Shown here in pieces: positions 1 to 8,744 of a stretch of 64,000 bases of DNA. Positions within the stretch are counted from its first letter, which is position 1, and every line of letters starts with the position of its first letter. The stretch spans positions 434,001 through 498,000 of the forward strand of contig NZ_JBFRYC010000003.1 of assembly GCF_040892615.1 (NCBI RefSeq). Reading direction: 5' to 3'. The notes beneath the pieces are model-generated. The model worked only from the letters and a program-made list of their open reading frames with translations. It did no database searches and had not been told where the DNA came from. A program made the position numbers and the translations under genes. Source of the DNA: Thioclava arctica (lineage in GTDB: Bacteria > Pseudomonadota > Alphaproteobacteria > Rhodobacterales > Rhodobacteraceae).

Positions 1-1
1 C

Positions 2-70
2 TGCGCGCCGATCGCGCACAACGTGACCGGAACGTCTATCCCGGTCGATGGCGGGTGGACCGCGCAATAG
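2..70 (+). CDS. SDR-family oxidoreductase, C-terminal fragment
   Basis: Only the last 22 codons are in the window, ending at TAG 68-70. The visible tail contains TGTSIPVDGGWTAQ, the typical C-terminus of classical short-chain dehydrogenases, where the loop after the last beta strand reads (I/V)TG-x(2)-(I/L)-x-VDGG. The Rossmann glycine motif and the Tyr-x3-Lys catalytic pair lie outside the window, so substrate and cofactor cannot be judged. The frame is intact to its stop, unlike the two broken genes that follow. The family call is good and the specific function is unknown. Confidence 0.7.
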   Translation, partial: CAPIAHNVTGTSIPVDGGWTAQ

Positions 71-128
71 AGGGCAAGGGAGACCATTGCGGCCATGCAT
101 GTCATGTTCATCATCGGCAACGCACCTG

Positions 129-528
129 TCCGGAATAGCCACTTCTGGACAGGCCCTCGGCCTTTCGCTTTCCTTCCTGAGCATGATGTCAACTTTCTTG
201 ATCGAAGCCCACGGCTTGAGTTCGGCCCAGGCGGGAAACGCCACCGGTTTGGTCGCGCGCGTCAGCATCGCGGGCAGCCTCGTCTACGGCCTGCTGGCGG
301 ATCGGGTGAAGCCAACCACGCTCGTTCTCACCGCCGCCGCCCTGCTGATCGCAAGCGCGCTGCCCGCTTTCGAGCCCGGCTTCGGTTTCGGCGTCGGCAG
401 TCCCCCGTCTCGTGCCGTATTCGGCCCAGATTGGACCCGCAAATGGGCTTGTCGCACAGTTAGGTAGCATCGGGGCCTTCACGCTGACCATCGTCGGGCA
501 CCCATTGGCCGCGTCGAATTTCATCTAA
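129..528 (+). pseudogene. Decayed MFS transporter fragment
   Basis: One frame carries a major-facilitator segment (hydrophobic stretch, then GLSSAQAGNATGLVA and SLVYGLLADRVKPTT, a cytoplasmic-loop pattern, then another membrane span). It runs into unrelated residues after about 390. A different frame from about 418 to the stop at 526-528 reads as a later MFS helix (QIGPANGLVAQLGSIGAF). The two pieces are in different frames, there is no N-terminal half, and the gene ends early, so it is a remnant. It follows the SDR fragment on the same strand and may once have been its operon partner. Confidence 0.55.
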
Positions 529-591
529 CAACAAGCCCGGTAGTGGCGGTCGCACGGACTCAGAACGATAATCAGCAAGGGAGCAAGAACA

Positions 592-974
592 TTGAAGGAG
601 ACATCACTGCAACCCACACCGGATGCGAAATCCCCGGCCGGGGCGAACATCCGCTTCATCATGGATGGGACCACGGGCAACATGATCCATAGCACGGTGC
701 CACCAAGCCAAATCAACAGGGCCTGGTTCATGCCACCGTCAGCGAATTCTGGTTCGTCCTCGAAGGTGAAGGCGAGATCTGGCGACGAGACAGGACCGAA
801 GAGAGGATCACACCGTTGCGTCCGGGCGTGTCGATCGACATTCCTATCGGCACGGCCTTCCAGTATCGCAATGTGGGAGATCAGCCGTTGACGTTTATCT
901 GCGTGACCATGCCGCCTTGGCCGGGTGACCACGAGGCGACCCACTTGGAGGGGGCGTGGGCGCCAACGGTGTAG
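592..974 (+). pseudogene. Cupin-domain protein with one frameshift
   Basis: From a TTG at 592 one frame reads as the N-terminal half of a small cupin (MIHSTVPPSQINRAWF). At about 730 the match moves to another frame and continues as TVSEFWFVLEGEGEIWRR, then PGVSIDIPIGTAFQYRNVG, to TAG 972-974. These are the two conserved beta-barrel motifs of a single-domain cupin. The span is one base short of a multiple of three, so one lost base around 725-732 would explain it. Restored, it would be about 127 residues, a normal cupin length. It could be a true mutation or an assembly error. Confidence 0.6.
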
Positions 975-1338
975 GCAACAGGCTGCCTCACTCAGCTGGG
1001 GAGCGAGAAGCGCCGATCCCAAGCCTTCCGGCGCAAAAAACCAGAGGTCCAGTTGGTCCGCGCTGACGTCATCGGTACAGCGCGCGGCGAAGGCCCGCAC
1101 TGAGCCCATACTGCTGGATGCTGCTTCCGCCACCAACATCAGCCATGCGCAGAAAGCGGAGTTTGCCAAGTCTTTTCCTCGGGAGACTGCCAGGCCAGCA
1201 GCAGGCGGCCAGATGGCAATGGAGTGTTTTTGGACACGAGCCGCAAGATGTCGTTAGTTTGATATTTGACGGCGAGCCTGTGGAGCCTCGTTCTCATTGC
1301 GCCGGATATTGTGCTGCAGAGACAAGGGGAAACCGGTC
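975..1338 (+). other. Intergenic stretch, no gene recognised
   Basis: These 364 bases lie between the broken cupin and the amidohydrolase. Short open frames exist on both strands, but none has recognisable family motifs or a good ribosome-binding site. Because the preceding genes are decayed, this may be further eroded coding DNA. The last part should carry the promoter of the following operon, but I could not pick convincing -35/-10 boxes. Confidence 0.4.
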
Positions 1339-2235
1339 ATGCAGCCAAACGACATCCATATTGACGCACATGTCCATCTTTATAGGGATGGCGACCTTTC
1401 GCGGGTCGCTGATGACGCGCCCTATGCCCGGCCCGCCGCGCAATCTCTGACCAGCTATCTTGATGGGCTGAGCCAAGATGGGATTGTGCCTGTGCTGATC
1501 AATAACGTGCATCTCAGCATCCTGCCCGATTCCGAAAACGTGTTTTCTTCCTTTGCTGAGCTGGAAATGTTGCAGGCGCGGGAGCCGGAGCGCTACGGAC
1601 ATATCCGGCTGGTCGGAACGATCCTTGCCGATCCCGGATACGCGACCGCTGAACGGCTGCGCCATCCGCAGATCGTTGGTGTGCGGATCGTGTTGCATGA
1701 TGCCTCGCCTGAGAGTGTTGGGCCAGATGACTTCGCGACGTCGGAATGGGCGGCGCTCTGGGCGCGGCTGCGGGCCGATCAGCACATCCATATCTATGCG
1801 CAAGAGCCCGAGACGGGCCTACGTGTGTTGCAGCAATTGCCGCAAGGCCTGAACGTCGTGATCGACCATCTGGGCAATTGTCGCCCCAGTCGTGGGCCGC
1901 AGGACAACGCCTTTCAGGCCTTGCTCGGCGAGGCCACGCGGCGCGGGACCGTCTGGTTCAAAGGGCCGGGCTATCGCACGACCACCGACCCGGAAACGAC
2001 CCTGCCGTTCTTGCTGGCGATCCTTGAGGCGGTTGGCCCCCAACGGGTTCTGCTTCAGGCAAGCGACGCGCCGCATGTCGGCAAGGATCAGAGCGGGAGT
2101 GACTACGCGGCACAATTCACGCCGAGCAGTGCCTTCTCCTATGTTGCCCGGTTGGCCGCGCTTGCCGCGCAACGCACCGGCATTCCGGCCGAGCATCTTT
2201 TGAATGCCGCCCGGCACGAAATCTTCCCAACCTAA
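1339..2235 (+). CDS. Amidohydrolase-family TIM-barrel hydrolase
   Basis: This 298-residue protein matches the amidohydrolase-2 group, which includes 2-pyrone-4,6-dicarboxylate lactonase-like enzymes. The N-terminal HIDAHVHLY gives the metal-binding H-x-H (His11, His13). A VVIDHLGN strand in the middle and LLQASDAPH late in the chain supply the usual further His and Asp. ATG 1339 is chosen because AGGGGA lies just upstream; an upstream TTG in frame has no support. It opens a plus-strand operon with the genes at 2253, 3287 and 6365. Family members hydrolyse lactones or decarboxylate cyclic acids; the substrate here is unknown. Confidence 0.8.
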   Translation: MQPNDIHIDAHVHLYRDGDLSRVADDAPYARPAAQSLTSYLDGLSQDGIVPVLINNVHLSILPDSENVFSSFAELEMLQAREPERYGHIRLVGTILADPGYATAERLRHPQIVGVRIVLHDASPESVGPDDFATSEWAALWARLRADQHIHIYAQEPETGLRVLQQLPQGLNVVIDHLGNCRPSRGPQDNAFQALLGEATRRGTVWFKGPGYRTTTDPETTLPFLLAILEAVGPQRVLLQASDAPHVGKDQSGSDYAAQFTPSSAFSYVARLAALAAQRTGIPAEHLLNAARHEIFPT

Positions 2236-2252
2236 TCAATGAAAGCAGAAAG

Positions 2253-3233
2253 ATGACCAAGGTAATCGAAGAAGAATTTAGCTTCCCCGTTGAATTCGCG
2301 GATGAAACCTGCGATCTGCGCGGCTTCATTTTCCGCCCCGCTGAGCTGGATGATGAGGCGCGCAAACTGCCGCCTGTCGTGTTCAATTCCGGGTTCACCG
2401 GTGGCGTGTCGATGTATGGTCAGCTCGTCGGCAAAGCGCTGGCCGGGCGTGGCTACCGTGTGACGACATATGATGTGTCGGGCTTCTTCACCAACAAGGG
2501 CGTGCGCAACACCACCAAGACCGGTGCGCAGACTGTGACCAATGTCAGCCTCGAGGATCAGAAGACTGAGTTGCTTGCGCTGATCGACTGGACGCGTGCG
2601 CATTTCGGGCGGATGCCAGCAGTGGCTTCCTGGGCTATGGGTTCGGTCGCGAGCCTCGCCGCGATCACCGAACTTGCGCGCAGCGGCACCGAGCAGGTGC
2701 CGTTCTACGTGCCGATGAGCTATACCAAGCTTTCGGCGTTGCAGGGGCTGCGTGCGGACCGTGTGGCTGCGGATGCGGCGCTCAAGGCGCTTGATGACGA
2801 TGCTGCGATCCCGCCGTTTGACACCGGAACCGAGGCGACGAAGCTGGGCTATTATCCGCTCGATCCGGCCACCCAAGCCTATGTGGATGTCCAACTGGGC
2901 GGCTACACCGATGTCGGGGGCGTCGATCATTGGCCGGGCTGCAGTTACGTCACGGCCAAATCCTACAAAAGCTATATCGCCTTCGATCCCGAAGCCGAGC
3001 TGGCCTCGGTCAGCGGCACCTTCCCACCCGCGCTCATAATTCACGGCAAGCAGAATACTCTGCATATGCCGGCAGAGTCGGAGCGGCTATACTCGGTCTA
3101 TCCGGGCGAGAAAGGCGAGAATGCCCTGATAATCGACGGGATGGAGCATGGCCAGCAGCTGCAGGTCGACAACCCGGTCTTTCAGTCGTTGATCTCGGCC
3201 ATCGACGACGCTATCCGCACGCATAGCGCCTGA
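2253..3233 (+). CDS. Alpha/beta-hydrolase-fold protein, catalytic residues altered
   Basis: A 326-residue protein that follows the amidohydrolase by 17 bases. The fold is suggested by VVFNSGFTGG after strand 3 (oxyanion region), a central PAVASWAMGSVAS elbow, a late ALIIHGKQNTLHMP strand and a terminal MEHG. In active family members the elbow is G-x-S-x-G and the late strand ends in an acid. Here Ala128 sits at the nucleophile position and Asn268 at the acid position, while His299 is kept. It may be a non-catalytic binding protein or use another mechanism. The frame is intact and codon use matches its neighbours, so this is not simple decay. Confidence 0.7.
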   Translation: MTKVIEEEFSFPVEFADETCDLRGFIFRPAELDDEARKLPPVVFNSGFTGGVSMYGQLVGKALAGRGYRVTTYDVSGFFTNKGVRNTTKTGAQTVTNVSLEDQKTELLALIDWTRAHFGRMPAVASWAMGSVASLAAITELARSGTEQVPFYVPMSYTKLSALQGLRADRVAADAALKALDDDAAIPPFDTGTEATKLGYYPLDPATQAYVDVQLGGYTDVGGVDHWPGCSYVTAKSYKSYIAFDPEAELASVSGTFPPALIIHGKQNTLHMPAESERLYSVYPGEKGENALIIDGMEHGQQLQVDNPVFQSLISAIDDAIRTHSA

Positions 3234-3286
3234 GCCGGATCGCGGCCCGGGGCATCATCCCTCGGGCCGTCAAGCCATTTGATATC

Positions 3287-6200
3287 ATGATCCCAGCGCT
3301 GCCACTCCAAGAGCCCGAGCTCCCTCTCACCAAGGCGTTTTGCGCCGAGCTGCGCGCACGCGGATTTTCGGGTGATATCATGACCGGGGTGGCTGATCGC
3401 ACGGTCATGGCCACGGATAACTCCATTTACCAGATCGAGCCGCAGGCGGTTTTTTATCCACGCAACCAAGACGATCTGGTGCGGATCACCAAGCTGCTGT
3501 CCAGCGAGCGGTTCGCCGGGCTTCACATCGCGCCGCGCGGGGGTGGGACGGGCACCAACGGGCAGTCTCTGACAGACGGCGTTCTGGTCGATCTATCGCG
3601 GCATATGAACCGGATCCTCGAGATTGACCCGGTGACGCGGCGCGTGCGTGTCGAACCCGGCGTTGTTAAGGATCAGCTCAATGCCGCATTGGCACCACAT
3701 GGTCTGTTCTTCGCGCCGGAGCTGTCGACGTCGAACCGTGCGACGATCGGGGGAATGATTTCCACAGATGCAAGCGGGCAGGGTTCTTGTCGTTATGGCA
3801 AGACCCGCGATCATGTGCGCGCATTGACCATGGTGCTCTCGGACGGCTCGGTGCTACGCTCGGAGCCGCTGGATCGGGATGGGCTCGCGGCGACACTGGC
3901 CCGACCCGGTTTGCCCGGGCAGATCTATCAGACGCTCGACCGGATCGCGCGTGAGAATGCCAAGGCCATCGACCAGGTCTTTCCGCCACTCAATCGCTGC
4001 CTAACCGGATATGACCTTGCGCATCTGCGCCACGGGGCGGACGGGCTCGATCTCAATGCAGTCTTGTGCGGCTCCGAAGGCACGCTGGGCTTCATTGCCG
4101 AGGCAGAGCTGTCCGTTCTACCGATCCCATCACACTCGGGACTGATTACGCTGCGCTATGACAGTTTCGACGGGGCACTGCGCGACGCGCAGGTTCTGAT
4201 GCGCTTCGACCCCGCATCGATTGAAACCATCGACGAGCGGGTGCTCTCGCTCGCCCAGCAAGATAGCATCTGGGGAAGCGTGGCAGAGTTCTTCCCGCAG
4301 GACTCGCAGGGCTTGGCGAAAGGCGTCAATCTCGTCGAATTCACCGCCGATAGCCTCGACGCGCTCGATCTGGCGATGGAACAGTTCACTTCGGGCATCA
4401 CGGCGGAGCCCAACCCTGCGCGGCGCGGCTACACCATTGCGCGCGGTGCCGAGACAGTCGAACGGCTCTGGCAGATGCGTAAACGAGCGGTCGGACTTCT
4501 GGGCAATATGCAGGGCGACCGACGTCCGGTGGCTTTTGTTGAAGATGCTGCGGTCCCGCCAGAGTGCCTTGCGGATTTCATTATGGAGTTCCGCGCGGTT
4601 CTTGACGGGCACGGGCTCGATTACGGGATGTTTGGCCATGTCGATGCCGGGGTGCTGCATGTGCGGCCCGCTCTCGATATGCGAGAGGACGGATCAGAGG
4701 CGCTGATCCGCGAGATCACCGAGCAGGTCGTGGCGCTCACCAAGCGCTATGGAGGGCTACTCTGGGGGGAACATGGCAAGGGTGTGCGATCCGAGTTCTC
4801 ACCAGAATTCTTTGGCGCGCTTTACCCGGCATTGCAGGCGGTGAAGGAGGCTTTCGACCCGCGCAACCAGTTCAACCCCGGCAAGATCGCCGCACCCAAG
4901 GGGGGACACCTGCTGGCTGTGGATGCTGTGCCGACCAAGGGACAGCGCGACCGCGTGATACCGCAAGCCCTGCGCGAGGCGACGGATAACGCGCTGCATT
5001 GCAATGGCAACGGTGCGTGTTTCAACTGGGATCCGGACGAAGCAATGTGCCCATCATGGAAAGCGACGCGCGATCGTAGGCAGTCCCCCAAGGGGCGCGC
5101 GCAATTGATGCGCGACTGGTTGCGGCGACTCGCACAGGCCGGGGTGGACCCGCTGGCCGAGGCGCAAACGCTGCGCGCGGGACCGCGACTGCGTCACCTG
5201 CCAGCGCGAATTCGAGCGTCATTCGGCAAGCGCGAAGATGATTTTTCGCATGAGGTGATGGAGACGATGTCCACCTGTCTGGCATGCAAATCCTGCACCG
5301 GCGGCTGTCCCGTCAAGGTCGATGTGCCGAGTTTCCGGGCGAAGTTTCTCGAGCTTTATCATGGGCGCTACCTACGGCCCCTGCGCCATCATCTCGTGGC
5401 GTGGTTGGAGCCGTTTTTGCCGCTCGCGGCGTGCGTGCCACGGCTTGCCAATCTCGCCACCGCGACGCCGCTGACGCGTCTCGTCGGTCTGGTGCATACG
5501 CCAAAGCTTTCGACCCTGAACCTGCGCAAGGAATTGGCGCGTCGGAGTGTCGACTTTGCCGATCCGAGCCGGATGTGTGAGCTATCGGCGCAGGAGCGGG
5601 CGAAGTCCGTTGTGATCGTGCCAGACGCTTTCACCCAGCATTACGAGACTCAGCTTCTGCTCGACGCGATTGATCTGTTGCAGCTGCTCGGTTTTCGACC
5701 CGCGCTTGCCCGGTTCCGGCCCAACGGCAAGCCACTTCATGTGCATGGGTTTCTCGGTGCATTCCAGCGGGTCGCGGGTCGCCATGCGGCCGATCTGCGG
5801 CGCTTGCAGGAGTGTGGTGTGGATCTTGTCGGTCTCGACCCATCGATGGCCCTGACCTACCGCTCGGATTATACTGCGTTCCTGCCGAAAGGCACGGCGC
5901 CAAAGGTGCAGCTCTTGCAGGAATGGCTCGCTGGAGGCTGCGACGCTTTACCGAAACTGAACCAGAACGCACGTTTCACTCTCCTGCCGCATTGCACCGA
6001 ACGCTCGATTGCTCCGGGTGCCGTCGCGGCTTGGACGGAGGTCTTTTCGGCGATGGGGGTGGAGATTGAGGTCGGGCAGGTTGGGTGTTGTGGGATGGCG
6101 GGCACCTTTGGGCATGAGGCCGAAAACCGCCCGCTATCCGAGAAGATCTATGCGATGAGTTGGGCCCGGCAGATGAATACCCCGGATGCGGAGCAAAAGC

Positions 6201-6358
6201 TGATGGCCGATGGGTTTTCGTGCCGGTGCCAAGTGCGCGAGATTGACGGGCTCAGCTTGCGCCACCCGGTCCAGGTGCTGTTGAATCTACTGCGCAAATC
6301 TGTGTCAGAACAGAGCCGCCCGTCGCATCTTGCAATCGACTCGATCCGCGACCAATGA
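3287..6358 (+). CDS. ydiJ: YdiJ-type FAD/Fe-S 2-hydroxyacid dehydrogenase
   Basis: At 1023 residues this matches the length and layout of E. coli YdiJ (about 1018), an FAD-linked oxidase fused to a GlpC-like iron-sulphur module and linked to D-2-hydroxyglutarate oxidation. The FAD-binding part has PRGGGTGTNGQ and STSNRATIGGMISTDASGQG at about residues 85-165. The FAD-oxidase C-terminal domain follows. Cysteine clusters lie near residue 571 (CNGNGACFNW) and residue 661 (CLACKSCTGGCP). The C-terminal CCG domain contains HCTERS and GCCGMAGTFGHE. Electrons probably go to the quinone pool at the membrane. It is the third operon gene; its true substrate here may be a pathway 2-hydroxyacid. Confidence 0.88.
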   Translation: MIPALPLQEPELPLTKAFCAELRARGFSGDIMTGVADRTVMATDNSIYQIEPQAVFYPRNQDDLVRITKLLSSERFAGLHIAPRGGGTGTNGQSLTDGVLVDLSRHMNRILEIDPVTRRVRVEPGVVKDQLNAALAPHGLFFAPELSTSNRATIGGMISTDASGQGSCRYGKTRDHVRALTMVLSDGSVLRSEPLDRDGLAATLARPGLPGQIYQTLDRIARENAKAIDQVFPPLNRCLTGYDLAHLRHGADGLDLNAVLCGSEGTLGFIAEAELSVLPIPSHSGLITLRYDSFDGALRDAQVLMRFDPASIETIDERVLSLAQQDSIWGSVAEFFPQDSQGLAKGVNLVEFTADSLDALDLAMEQFTSGITAEPNPARRGYTIARGAETVERLWQMRKRAVGLLGNMQGDRRPVAFVEDAAVPPECLADFIMEFRAVLDGHGLDYGMFGHVDAGVLHVRPALDMREDGSEALIREITEQVVALTKRYGGLLWGEHGKGVRSEFSPEFFGALYPALQAVKEAFDPRNQFNPGKIAAPKGGHLLAVDAVPTKGQRDRVIPQALREATDNALHCNGNGACFNWDPDEAMCPSWKATRDRRQSPKGRAQLMRDWLRRLAQAGVDPLAEAQTLRAGPRLRHLPARIRASFGKREDDFSHEVMETMSTCLACKSCTGGCPVKVDVPSFRAKFLELYHGRYLRPLRHHLVAWLEPFLPLAACVPRLANLATATPLTRLVGLVHTPKLSTLNLRKELARRSVDFADPSRMCELSAQERAKSVVIVPDAFTQHYETQLLLDAIDLLQLLGFRPALARFRPNGKPLHVHGFLGAFQRVAGRHAADLRRLQECGVDLVGLDPSMALTYRSDYTAFLPKGTAPKVQLLQEWLAGGCDALPKLNQNARFTLLPHCTERSIAPGAVAAWTEVFSAMGVEIEVGQVGCCGMAGTFGHEAENRPLSEKIYAMSWARQMNTPDAEQKLMADGFSCRCQVREIDGLSLRHPVQVLLNLLRKSVSEQSRPSHLAIDSIRDQ

Positions 6359-6364
6359 TGTCTG

Positions 6365-7372
6365 ATGATCGACGCGCTTACAGACACACACGCGGGGGGA
6401 GCGGAACCGGGCGGCGACCGTAATCGCCCGATGCGCATCGGTATTTTGCTGTTCCCGAGCTTTTCGATGATGGCCTGTGCCTCGGCGATCGAGCCGTTCC
6501 GTGCGGTTAATCGGTTGGCAGACCAACAGTTTTACGATTTGCATCTTCTGTCGAGCACTGGCGGAGGCATAAGTGCGAGCAATGGTTTCAAGCTGGAAAC
6601 CGAGGCTCTGGCTTTTGCGCCTGAGCTTGACCGAATTTTCGTCGTGGCCAGTCTCGATATCGAGAAGATTTGCGACAAGACCGCGACCCGTTTTTTGCAG
6701 CGTTTCGCGATCACGGGCAAACCGATCGGGGCGCTGAGCAATGGCTCTTTCGTTCTGGCGCGGGCCGGGGTTCTCGACGGCTATCGTTGCACATTGCACT
6801 GGGAATCGCTGGGCCAGTTCTCTGAAGAGTTTCCAACAATCGAGACCTGCCGCGAAATCTATGTGCGCGATCGTAACCGTTGGACCTGCGCGGGCGGGAT
6901 TGCTGCGATCGATCTGATGCTTGAACAGATCGCGACGGATATCAGCGGCACATTAGCCGCCGAGGTGGCCGAGCAATTCCTGCACAGCCGGATACGTGGT
7001 CCGCAGGAGTTTCAGCGGATGGAGACCAAATGGCGCTACGGGGTGCGCGACGAACGGATCAATGCAGCCATCAGGTTGATGGAACAGAATCTCGAGTTGT
7101 TGGTCGAGATCAGCGATATCGCGTATCAGTGCAATCTCTCGCTACGCCATATGGAGCGGCTCTGGCATAAGCATTTCCAAATGACGCCTAAGCAGTTCTA
7201 TGTCCGGCTACGCCTGAAAGAGGCGCAGCGGTTGTTGAAGGAAACCTCCGAACCGATTGCTGCGATCGCATTGCGCTGCGGTTTCGTCTCGGCTTCACAT
7301 CTGGGCAGCGTCTATCGCCGGTCCTTCGGACACACCCCGGGGACGGAACGCCGCCGGGTGTCAGGAGGCTGA
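6365..7372 (+). CDS. GlxA-family AraC-type transcriptional regulator
   Basis: A 335-residue regulator with an N-terminal DJ-1/PfpI-like ligand domain (MRIGILLFPSFSMMACASAIEPFRAVNRL) and a C-terminal AraC double helix-turn-helix (LSLRHMERLWHKHF, then PIAAIALRCGFVSASHLGSVYRR at the end). This is the layout of GlxA, CdhR and GbdR proteins, many of which control carnitine, choline or betaine catabolism. The gene begins 6 bases after ydiJ. A start at 6431 would begin exactly at MRIGIL and is a fair alternative. Its 3' end overlaps the convergent MmgE/PrpD gene by 12 bases. It probably controls this catabolic locus. Confidence 0.85.
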   Translation: MIDALTDTHAGGAEPGGDRNRPMRIGILLFPSFSMMACASAIEPFRAVNRLADQQFYDLHLLSSTGGGISASNGFKLETEALAFAPELDRIFVVASLDIEKICDKTATRFLQRFAITGKPIGALSNGSFVLARAGVLDGYRCTLHWESLGQFSEEFPTIETCREIYVRDRNRWTCAGGIAAIDLMLEQIATDISGTLAAEVAEQFLHSRIRGPQEFQRMETKWRYGVRDERINAAIRLMEQNLELLVEISDIAYQCNLSLRHMERLWHKHFQMTPKQFYVRLRLKEAQRLLKETSEPIAAIALRCGFVSASHLGSVYRRSFGHTPGTERRRVSGG

Positions 7373-8713
7373 CGACCCCTGATCGCGGGTCGGCGAGAGC
7401 ACAAGATCAAGCAGGGTGGATAGCGCACCGCCCATTCCGAGCCCGTCGACCGCCGTCTCGATCGCTTGGCTGCGGGCGCTGCCAAGCACCGGGCCGGCAT
7501 AGGCGCGATATTTCTCGCGAAGCTTTGCGTCAGGTGTCGGTGTTTCCGGGTCGCCTCCCGCCTCGGTTGGTCCCGACATCAGCCGGCGACCGTCCTGAAG
7601 CACCAATGTGACCTCGGCCAGGCGGCGCGCCGGGAAGGCGGCGTTGAACGCATCCGACTCCGCAAAGTCGATCCGGTCAGCGAGAGCGTTGATTTGCGGG
7701 TCGCTTAATGAGTCCTGCGCGACCTCGGCGGGTCCGAGGCCGTCGCGAGCCAACGCTGCGGCAACCGGGAAGGCGGTGGAGTATTGCGCCTCTTCGGTGC
7801 TGCGCGGATGGCGCACCGCAAGACGGATGGCCTCGTGGAAGGAGATGATCTCGATCCGCTCGATTTGATCTGGGGCGATCGCGTGCGCGGCCTTGAGATC
7901 AAGCGCCGCCTGCACCGAAGGTTGTGCCCAGCGGCACACAGGGAAATGCTTGAAATATTGCTCGAAAATCCGCCAGTGCGAGCCCAGATCACCCCAAAGC
8001 GCGGATTGCGCCTCGGCTTCGACAGTCAGGGCGGGGGCGCCGGTGAACCCAGCCCGCGCCAGATAGGCGGCAGAGACCCCGGCCATCGCCCCCCAGCCCG
8101 AGCCGTCTTTGAGCATCGTCGGATGGTCGATGCAGCGCATCATCTGGCTGCGCGGGCCGTGGAACTCGGCAATGCCGATCGCCTCGCGAGTATGTGCGGT
8201 GCTCAGCTCCAGCGTGCGGGCGCCCAGTGCGGCTGCGGCCACTGCAATCCATGCGCCCGAAGTGTGGTAATCGGGCACGGAGGCGTGCAGCGCGATACCA
8301 GCGCGCGTGCCGATCTCGTAGCCGATCACGAGCGCGGTCAGAAACTCCTCGGCCTCGTCGCGCCCTTCGGCTTCGCTCAGTGCAAGCAATGCAGGCAGAA
8401 CGCCGCAGCCGACATGTCCCTTGGTGAGCTTGTGCCCGTCATGCGCATCAAGCGCGTCAATCGTCATTCCGCCCGCCAGAGCGGCCCCCGCGGGGCTGAG
8501 GGCGCGCCCGTCGAAGAGCATCCGCGCCGAAGACGTGCTGGCCCCGAATTGTTGCGCCGCATGATCGCGGATGATCCGCGAAAGCTGGGTCTCGGACCCA
8601 CCGGCCGCGACGCCGATCAGATCGAGAAGCCAGCGCCGCGCGAAGTTTCGCACCTCGGGGGGCAGATCCTGCCAACGCAGGTCGTGGACGAAATCGGAAA
8701 AGCGTAGAGCCAT
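7361..8713 (-). CDS. MmgE/PrpD-family protein
   Basis: This 450-residue protein matches the MmgE/PrpD family, which includes 2-methylcitrate dehydratase and cis-aconitate decarboxylase. The N-terminal helical part contains RWLLDLIGVAAGG and AGGMTIDALDAHDGHKLTKG; HVGCGVLPALLALSE and FKHFPVCRWAQPSVQAALD follow, all family landmarks. ATG 8713 gives MALRFSDF and avoids an unsupported upstream extension. It is the last gene of a minus-strand operon headed by the ABC transporter. In context it may dehydrate, decarboxylate or isomerise a pathway acid. MmgE/PrpD members vary in activity, so no substrate is assigned. Confidence 0.85.
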   Translation of the reverse strand: MALRFSDFVHDLRWQDLPPEVRNFARRWLLDLIGVAAGGSETQLSRIIRDHAAQQFGASTSSARMLFDGRALSPAGAALAGGMTIDALDAHDGHKLTKGHVGCGVLPALLALSEAEGRDEAEEFLTALVIGYEIGTRAGIALHASVPDYHTSGAWIAVAAAALGARTLELSTAHTREAIGIAEFHGPRSQMMRCIDHPTMLKDGSGWGAMAGVSAAYLARAGFTGAPALTVEAEAQSALWGDLGSHWRIFEQYFKHFPVCRWAQPSVQAALDLKAAHAIAPDQIERIEIISFHEAIRLAVRHPRSTEEAQYSTAFPVAAALARDGLGPAEVAQDSLSDPQINALADRIDFAESDAFNAAFPARRLAEVTLVLQDGRRLMSGPTEAGGDPETPTPDAKLREKYRAYAGPVLGSARSQAIETAVDGLGMGGALSTLLDLVLSPTRDQGSSAS

Positions 8714-8744
8714 GATCAGTGCCCGGGAACAGGAGATGAAAGAG

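Noticed and set aside
3287..6358. Possible fusion or assembly artefact joining glcD-like and glpC-like genes
   Set aside because: The same fusion is the normal YdiJ architecture, and the length agrees.
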